Source: an uncultured Lachnospiraceae bacterium (GTDB lineage Bacteria > Bacillota > Clostridia > Lachnospirales > Lachnospiraceae). From it: a DNA stretch of 11,263 nt. Below are positions 6,956 through 11,263 of this stretch, piece by piece; position 1 is the first letter of the stretch; every line of letters starts with the position of its first letter. Made by a program: the position numbers and the translations under genes. The notes beneath the pieces are model-generated. The model did no database searches. It was given only the letters and a program-made list of their open reading frames with translations, and was not told where the DNA came from. Location: contig CAMWWJ010000081.1 of NCBI GenBank assembly GCA_947177925.1, positions 1 through 11,263 on the forward strand, read 5' to 3'.

Positions 6956-8449
6956 CTAACTGAACATTTTAAGTCCCGTTTGAATCATACTGACAATAGG
7001 TGTGGAACACATCCCCAGAACAATGTTCAGAATTACAAAGCAAACCAATGCTCCCACATAGCCAAAAGTCTTTTTTACCGGCATCTTATCGTATGAAGAT
7101 TTTATCGGAGTATAAATACGGATAACCGTTTTCATAAAATAAATCGCATTTAATATCGTGCTAATACCCAGACAAATCAAGGTAGGGAGCATTTTATAAG
7201 GAGTATTCTGCACACAGGCAGTTCCAAATAACAGCTTACTGATAAATCCGGAAAACCCTGGAACTCCTACCATGGAAAGGGAACCTACCGTAAAAGCAAT
7301 TCCAGCAAGCTTATTCCGATATCCGGCTCCTGTCAGATCAATGAATTTCTTGCTCTTCCCGGAAACATCCGTAAGCCCTACCGCCGCAATGAACAAAAGG
7401 CTTTTGGTAGCCGCATGGGACAATACATGATAGACGCTTGCCGTCATTCCTTCCAGCGTTCCAAGACCGATACCCATATAAATATATCCAATCTGGGCTA
7501 CAGAGGAAAAGGCTATCATCCTTCTGATATCATTTTCCTGAATAGCGCTTAAGGAACCCATGATCATGCCGCATAAACCAAACAAAAACAAAATATGGAT
7601 GACCTTGCTGTTTAAAATGACCTGCCAGCCGATTACCCGATAACAAATTTTAATCAACAGAAAAATATATCCCTTTGACACAAGGCTGGACAATATGGCA
7701 GCGCTGGATGCGGTGGAATATCCATAAGCATTGGGAAGCCATGAATGGAAAGGAAACAAAGCGCTTTTAATGGCAAGCCCTACACAGATAAAAGCAATCG
7801 CCACCACTAAAGGCACATGATATCTGCCTGTTACGGACATGATCGTTACAGCGCTTTTTATATTGCTCATAAGCAGATGTCCCGTACAGTCATACAAAAT
7901 ACAAATACCTAAAAGCAACAGACCGGAGCCTAACAGACTCATGATCATATACCGGATGGCTGCCTCAAAGGTATGCCCGTTCTGCCGGATCATAATCAGT
8001 CCGCAGGCAGAAATAGTATTGATTTCCACAAACACATAAGCAGTAAACAAGTCATTGGTATAAATAAGTGCAAGCAGGGAACTTAATAAAAGGTTTACCA
8101 GAATGTAATAAAGATTCTGCTTGCTTTTAGCGATTTCTTCCTCCAGATGGGCGCGCCCGCCTGTCAAAGATAAAAGCATGATCACGCAAAAGAATAATGC
8201 CATTAGAGCTTCTAAAACTCCTGCCCTGATTTCATTTCCCCAGGGCGCCGGAAAATGTCCCATCATAAAGGTATAACTTTGTCCCCTGTTCAACAAATAA
8301 GCAAGAAGTATTGCCGACATAACGCCAATGACAGTAATCATAAAAGCGTTCCATCTTTTTGCCCATTTTCCACTCAGCATGGAAGTGACCGTTCCGGAAA
8401 ATAAAGATAATAAAATAGAAAAGAAAGGAATATTCTGCACAAAATCCAT
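6956..8449 (-). CDS. mrpD: First antiporter-like subunit, MrpD-position protein (MrpD/MbhH/NuoN family)
   Basis: A 497-aa integral membrane protein directly after mrpC, the place held by mrpD in Mrp operons and mbhH in Mbh operons. Family residues are Glu142 (YVFVEINT), Lys228 (GLAIKSALFPFHSWLP), Lys259 (SLVSKG), His341/His345 with Lys349, and Lys405 (GFISKL). It is the most divergent of the four: where the others have APxP after WLPxA, it reads YGYSTASSA. It also lacks the YMKHE loop. The start at 8449 follows the mrpC stop in a TAATATG junction (one base between stop and start), with AAGGAGG at 8459-8465 inside the end of mrpC. The mrpD name rests on position and family, not on proven orthology. 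Confidence 0.85.
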   Translation of the reverse strand: MDFVQNIPFFSILLSLFSGTVTSMLSGKWAKRWNAFMITVIGVMSAILLAYLLNRGQSYTFMMGHFPAPWGNEIRAGVLEALMALFFCVIMLLSLTGGRAHLEEEIAKSKQNLYYILVNLLLSSLLALIYTNDLFTAYVFVEINTISACGLIMIRQNGHTFEAAIRYMIMSLLGSGLLLLGICILYDCTGHLLMSNIKSAVTIMSVTGRYHVPLVVAIAFICVGLAIKSALFPFHSWLPNAYGYSTASSAAILSSLVSKGYIFLLIKICYRVIGWQVILNSKVIHILFLFGLCGMIMGSLSAIQENDIRRMIAFSSVAQIGYIYMGIGLGTLEGMTASVYHVLSHAATKSLLFIAAVGLTDVSGKSKKFIDLTGAGYRNKLAGIAFTVGSLSMVGVPGFSGFISKLLFGTACVQNTPYKMLPTLICLGISTILNAIYFMKTVIRIYTPIKSSYDKMPVKKTFGYVGALVCFVILNIVLGMCSTPIVSMIQTGLKMFS

Positions 8450-8450
8450 A

Positions 8451-8831
8451 TTAGTTTTCCTCCTTTTTCAACAAGGTGGAAATTTCATCCAAGTCCAATG
8501 TATGATATCTCCTGTATAAACAGATAGTCAAAGACAACATCAGGGCAGATACCGACACGGACACTACGATTCCGGTAAGAACCAGCCCTCCCGGAATAGG
8601 ATTGATATAAGCCTCCACCTCTTGCACTCCGTTTACTACAATAGGCGCCACTCTTCCCTGAATATATCCTTTTAATGCTAAAAATAAATACGTGGCAGTA
8701 TCCATAATATTTAATCCAATTATTTTTTTAATGAGATTTTTCTGTAAAAGAAGATTGGTAAATCCAATGGCAAATAAAATCATGGAAACCGCTTCACCAT
8801 AATTTGCTAATAAATTCGGTCCCAATCCCAT
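8451..8831 (-). CDS. mrpC: MrpC/MbhG/NuoK-like small membrane subunit
   Basis: A 126-aa protein with three predicted helices, about the size of MrpC (about 113 aa). Family signatures are GLNIMDTATYLF (39-50) and NPIPGGLVLTGIVV (77-90), the latter matching the DPxPQALVLTAIVI block of MrpC and MbhG. MrpC is the NuoK counterpart and sits between the MrpA/B side and MrpD in Mrp complexes. The reading frame could extend upstream to 8888, but the ATG at 8831 is preferred: it has GGGGG at 8840-8844 eight bases upstream, sits one base after the stop of the previous gene (TAATATG), and gives the usual N-terminus. The C-terminal tail after the last helix is charged and cytosolic. Confidence 0.88.
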   Translation of the reverse strand: MGLGPNLLANYGEAVSMILFAIGFTNLLLQKNLIKKIIGLNIMDTATYLFLALKGYIQGRVAPIVVNGVQEVEAYINPIPGGLVLTGIVVSVSVSALMLSLTICLYRRYHTLDLDEISTLLKKEEN

Positions 8832-8832
8832 A

Positions 8833-9801
8833 TTAAAAACCCCCTTTTCGAAAAAGCGCATAAAAAGCATACATAGTACATGCAACAACCAATCCTACAC
8901 AAATATTCAAAGGCAGGATCAGGCCGCTGCTTAAAATAGCTCCGGGCGTTCCAAGGGGAATACCGCTTTCCAAATGATTGGCTCCCATGAAAAAGGAATA
9001 GCTTTTTGCAAGACAATAAAAGGATAAAGAACAAAAACAAATGATCTTATAGGTTTTTTCCGTAAAAAACCGTTCTGTTTTCGCAAATCCAAAGGCATTT
9101 AAATAGAGGATCAGTCCCGCACCAATAATAGCTCCTCCTGAAAATCCTCCTCCCGGAGAAAGGTGTCCGTTTAAAATTACATAAATGCCGAATATAATAA
9201 TAAGCGGAACAATAATAACTGCTATAATCTGTAATATAGCATCATTTTTTGGCTCATAATTTCTGTCATTTGCTTCTTCCCTGTCCTTTTCCTTTCCCTT
9301 TTCATCCTTATCTATCCGAAGAAGAATAAAAACAGTAATAGTAGCAATAAAAAGCACATGGGATTCCCCCAGAGTATCAAAAGCACGATAATCCAATATC
9401 ATTCCGGTAACGATATTTACCGCGCCTGTTTCCTGTAATCCATTTTCAATATATCTGGCAGGCACTTCATTTTCATTTGGATTGCCCGGATTGCCTGTTT
9501 TTGGAGAATAAGAAACCATTAAAAGCAGAACGAAGGTCAGGGCAAGGCAGAAAACAGCAGATATAATACCATAAACAAGTTTAAAAAACTTAATCTCTTT
9601 ATTGTGGTCTATATCATAGACCTTGTTCATAAGCTCTTCTTTTTCCTTCTGAATTTCTTCCTCTGATCTGGTATCCTTATAGAGCTTGCCTTCCTTTATT
9701 TCCACTTCTCCCAAAAAAGGATCTTTCTCACCCCGGTACCAGCGGAAAAAACGATAAGCCCTTGTTTTTTTATAGCTGTCCCATTCCTTTAATCTACTCA
9801 T
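8833..9801 (-). CDS. mrpB: Fused MbhE-MrpB subunit with a charged N-terminal extension
   Basis: A 322-aa protein in three parts. Residues 1-72 are hydrophilic and highly charged, with no family I recognise, and are presumably cytosolic. Residues about 73-163 match MbhE or the very C-terminus of MrpA: a helix, a loop, then TGAVNIVTGMILDYRAFDTL and GE (125-146) and another helix. Residues about 185-322 match MrpB/MnhB/MbhF: a helix, NGHLSPGGGFSGGAIIGAG (211-229) and further helices. A charged linker (163-187) joins the last two. In Bacillus-type Mrp the MbhE part is the tail of MrpA; in Mbh operons it is a separate gene, so this is a different fusion. The ATG at 9801 has AAAGGAG at 9808-9814 and overlaps the previous gene by 8 bases. 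A longer frame reaching 9834 lacks comparable support. Confidence 0.88.
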   Translation of the reverse strand: MSRLKEWDSYKKTRAYRFFRWYRGEKDPFLGEVEIKEGKLYKDTRSEEEIQKEKEELMNKVYDIDHNKEIKFFKLVYGIISAVFCLALTFVLLLMVSYSPKTGNPGNPNENEVPARYIENGLQETGAVNIVTGMILDYRAFDTLGESHVLFIATITVFILLRIDKDEKGKEKDREEANDRNYEPKNDAILQIIAVIIVPLIIIFGIYVILNGHLSPGGGFSGGAIIGAGLILYLNAFGFAKTERFFTEKTYKIICFCSLSFYCLAKSYSFFMGANHLESGIPLGTPGAILSSGLILPLNICVGLVVACTMYAFYALFRKGGF

Positions 9802-10057
9802 CTTTTTCTCCTTTCTTCTTTTCATCAATGGCATGGATCTTCTTTAAAGTCACAAAGAACAGCACTGACGTAACTCCTGCCCCCACTGCCGCTTCCGTAA
9901 TGGCAAGATCCGGAGATTCCAATAAAATCCAGATTATGGACATTACCAGACTATAGGACATAAAAATCATAAGCGAATTTAAAAGATTTTTGGAAAAGCT
10001 GACGGCAATGGCACAGATTACCAAAAATCCCAGTAAAATATACATAAGCCATTCCAT
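9794..10057 (-). CDS. MbhD-like DUF4040 subunit, counterpart of an MrpA C-terminal segment
   Basis: An 87-aa protein with three predicted helices and a charged C-terminal tail (KKIHAIDEKKKGEKDE). The block ESPDLAITEAAVGAG (47-61), including Glu55, is the signature of MbhD/DUF4040 and of the same segment near the C-terminus of full-length MrpA. In related complexes this region is a NuoJ-like element next to the MrpC/NuoK subunit. The start overlaps the mrpG stop by one base (TAATG), with GGGAGG at 10069-10074. Together with the next gene it supplies the C-terminal modules that a long MrpA would contain, so this system has split MrpA. Confidence 0.88.
   Translation of the reverse strand: MEWLMYILLGFLVICAIAVSFSKNLLNSLMIFMSYSLVMSIIWILLESPDLAITEAAVGAGVTSVLFFVTLKKIHAIDEKKKGEKDE
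9808..9814 (-). promoter_or_regulatory. Ribosome binding site fixing the start of the MbhE-MrpB fusion
   Basis: AAAGGAG on the minus strand, 6 bases before the ATG at 9801, inside the coding end of the MbhD-like gene. It favours this start over the in-frame codon at 9834. Confidence 0.7.
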
Positions 10058-10383
10058 TATTTTTCAATCCTCCCATATTGCTCTTCCGATTCATTAGTGG
10101 TTACCTCCAGTCTGGCAATCAAATGAGAGGAAACCGGAGAAGCACACCAGAAAAATACAATAATCAAAGCCATCTTACATGTAGTGAAATTCAATCCGTT
10201 CATAATCATAAGTCCCATTAAGGATAACAGGATTCCAAGAGTATCTCCCGTTGCCGCTGCATGCATACGGTCCAGCACATAATTTAGCTTATAAATGGCA
10301 AGCAGCTCCACAAAAAATGTAAAAAGTCCGGCAATGAGAAAAGCGGCGCCTGCTATAAAACGAATCCATTCAAATATTTCCAT
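10057..10383 (-). CDS. mrpG: MrpG/MnhG/MbhC subunit
   Basis: A 108-aa membrane protein with three predicted helices and a hydrophilic C-terminal tail. Family signatures are DRMHAAATGDTLGI (38-51), matching the RLHAATKADTLG motif of MrpG, and CASPVSSHLIAR (80-91), matching TSPVxAHLLAR. The length fits MrpG (about 100-125 aa). MrpE, F and G together form one side of the Mrp membrane complex. The ATG at 10383 is chosen because AAGGAGG lies 9 bases upstream within the end of mrpF and the protein then begins at the normal position. The open frame continues to 10452 but the added 23 residues are lysine/arginine-rich and unlike the family. The gene overlaps mrpF by 14 bases. Confidence 0.9.
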   Translation of the reverse strand: MEIFEWIRFIAGAAFLIAGLFTFFVELLAIYKLNYVLDRMHAAATGDTLGILLSLMGLMIMNGLNFTTCKMALIIVFFWCASPVSSHLIARLEVTTNESEEQYGRIEK

Positions 10384-10708
10384 TGCCCTTTTCCTCCTTT
10401 TCCTTTTGCTTTTTTTCCAGATACACTCCCATGTAAACTTTTGACAAAACAATCACTGCCAAAAAACTTATCATTGCATAAATCAGACAGATATCAACCA
10501 GATAGCCTTCCTGTCTGAGAACTGTCAGAATTGCAATGATGACCATGACTATAGTCCCCATCATGTTTATGGCAACGATCCGGTCCGCTACCCTGGGTCC
10601 CAGACAGGCCCTGAGAAGGCAGAACAAAAGCATTACCGCCAATATCAAAACGATTCCTAAAAGCAGCATTCGATAGGCGTTCTCCAGCGCCAGTATCCCG
10701 CTATTCAT
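10370..10708 (-). CDS. mrpF: MrpF/MnhF/MbhB subunit
   Basis: A 112-aa protein with three predicted helices. The GPRVADRIVAIN block (37-48) is the MrpF signature, and the third helix contains Asp72 (YLVDICLIYA) as in the family, where an acidic residue in this helix is typical. A lysine/glutamate-rich tail (98-107) extends from the last helix and makes the protein somewhat longer than many MrpF (about 90 aa). The ATG at 10708 overlaps the mrpE stop by 8 bases (ATGAATAG). AGGTGA sits a few bases upstream. An upstream TTG at 10729 is possible but less likely. Confidence 0.9.
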   Translation of the reverse strand: MNSGILALENAYRMLLLGIVLILAVMLLFCLLRACLGPRVADRIVAINMMGTIVMVIIAILTVLRQEGYLVDICLIYAMISFLAVIVLSKVYMGVYLEKKQKEKEEKGNGNI

Positions 10709-11177
10709 GCTCTTCACCTGCCTTTTCAATTTTTTCCAGAATCTTTACAAAAACAGAGTCCTCTATGCCTTCACTGAAATCCTTATCAAGACAGTGAACC
10801 AGATAACGGTTATCCTCTAAGGACACAGTAATAGTCCCGGGGGTAATCGTAATGGAATTGGCTAACAGAACTCTTAAAGCTTTAGACTTTATTGATGTTT
10901 CAAAAGAGACCAGTACTGGCTCCCTTACATATTTTTCCGTAAAAATCATTTTTATGGTAGCTATATTTGCCTTAAATATTTCTTTAAAAAGCACAAAAGC
11001 ATACTGAAGGAAAAGACCTGAATTTTTTGCAATCCATAAATCCTTTTTTGGGCTCCAGTCCATAAATTTACAAATAAACCAATATATCAAAACAGAAATA
11101 ATGATTCCAAATATGGAAATTTCCAAAGTAAGCTGGCCATTAAAAACCACCCATAATAAGAAAAAAATAAACAGCAT
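10701..11177 (-). CDS. mrpE: MrpE/MnhE/MbhA subunit
   Basis: A 158-aa protein, the usual length for MrpE. N-terminal hydrophobic helices (about 1-37) are followed by a cytosolic domain with the family block LANSITITPGTITV (105-118) and EDNRYLVHCLD (121-131). In Mrp antiporters MrpE is needed for full complex assembly and activity. It is the first gene of the operon visible here. The ATG at 11177 has AAGGAG at 11187-11192, nine bases upstream. Another ATG at 11182 is in a different frame. The upstream sequence is AT-rich and then turns into a CT/GA dinucleotide tract. Confidence 0.92.
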   Translation of the reverse strand: MLFIFFLLWVVFNGQLTLEISIFGIIISVLIYWFICKFMDWSPKKDLWIAKNSGLFLQYAFVLFKEIFKANIATIKMIFTEKYVREPVLVSFETSIKSKALRVLLANSITITPGTITVSLEDNRYLVHCLDKDFSEGIEDSVFVKILEKIEKAGEEHE

Positions 11178-11210
11178 ATCATCTATCTCCTTTCCATTAC
11201 AGCTTTACCG

Positions 11211-11230
11211 ATAAATAATATATTTATAAA
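11211..11230 (-). promoter_or_regulatory. AT-rich leader with possible -10 elements for the mrp operon
   Basis: The minus strand between the dinucleotide tract and mrpE contains TATAAA (11223-11228) and TATATT (11217-11222), either of which could be a -10 element. No TTGACA-like -35 is found at 16-18 bases, because that stretch is occupied by the GA repeats. The operon promoter could equally lie outside the window. Confidence 0.3.
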
Positions 11231-11263
11231 TCTCTCTCTCTCTCTCTTTATCTCTCTCTCTCT
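11231..11263. repeat. Interrupted CT/GA dinucleotide repeat upstream of mrpE
   Basis: The plus strand has eight TC units (11231-11246), the interruption TTTA (11247-11250), then six and a half more TC units running off the window end (11251-11263). The tract begins about 54 bases before the mrpE start codon. Its full length is not visible. It is a tract able to change length by strand slippage, or possibly poor sequence at a contig end. Confidence 0.9.

Noticed and set aside
2066..8831. Complex I (nuo) operon encoding NADH dehydrogenase
   Set aside because: NuoL/M/N- and NuoK-like proteins are present, but there is no NuoA, B, C, D, E, F, G, H or I, and MrpE, MrpF, MrpG and MrpB signatures are clear. 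The set fits a Mrp/Mbh-type antiporter.
8832..8888. Longer N-terminus for mrpC
   Set aside because: The extra 19 codons overlap the end of the MbhE-MrpB gene; the ATG at 8831 has its own ribosome binding site and gives the family's normal length.
10384..10452. Longer N-terminus for mrpG
   Set aside because: The added residues are very basic, lie inside mrpF and do not resemble MrpG; the ATG at 10383 has a near-perfect ribosome binding site.
11231..11263. CRISPR or other functional repeat array
   Set aside because: It is a simple dinucleotide tract with no spacer-repeat structure.

Overview
The window looks like chromosomal DNA from an AT-rich Firmicute, most likely a clostridial or Lachnospiraceae-type anaerobe. 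The grounds are base composition, strong AAGGAGG-type ribosome binding sites, a tRNA without an encoded CCA end, and the character of the proteins. No species can be named from the sequence alone. Every gene I can support reads on the minus strand, so transcription runs from high to low coordinates.

Right to left: a CT/GA dinucleotide tract (11231-11263) lies at the window edge, just upstream of a long, tightly packed operon of ten membrane-protein genes (11177 down to 2066). The order is mrpE, mrpF, mrpG, an MbhD/DUF4040-like gene, a fused MbhE-MrpB gene, mrpC, then four consecutive antiporter-like (MrpD/NuoL/NuoM/NuoN family) genes. Gaps are 1-16 bases or the genes overlap. A HEAT-repeat-like soluble protein gene (695-2041) follows after 24 bases and is probably the last cistron. 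Next come tRNA-Pro(CGG) with its own rho-independent terminator, and a promoter driving a small antitoxin-like gene cut off by the left edge.

Together the ten genes encode a multi-subunit cation/proton antiporter related to Mrp (Mnh/Sha) systems and to the membrane arm of Mbh/Mbs/Mbx-type respiratory complexes. The gene order E-F-G-D'-E'-B-C-D matches mbhA-H of archaeal membrane-bound hydrogenase operons. However, the place where mbh operons carry the hydrogenase/oxidoreductase arm is taken by three more antiporter-like subunits. A full-length MrpA is absent: its C-terminal pieces appear as the MbhD-like protein and the front of the MbhE-MrpB fusion. Its antiporter part could be supplied by one of the extra large subunits. 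No NuoB/NuoD-like, hydrogenase or iron-sulfur gene is in the window.

The most interesting features are the four complete sets of membrane Lys/Glu residues, the 616-aa subunit that lacks the first helices but has a long lateral-helix-like C-terminal extension, the fused MbhE-MrpB protein with a charged N-terminal domain, and the HEAT-like protein attached to the operon.
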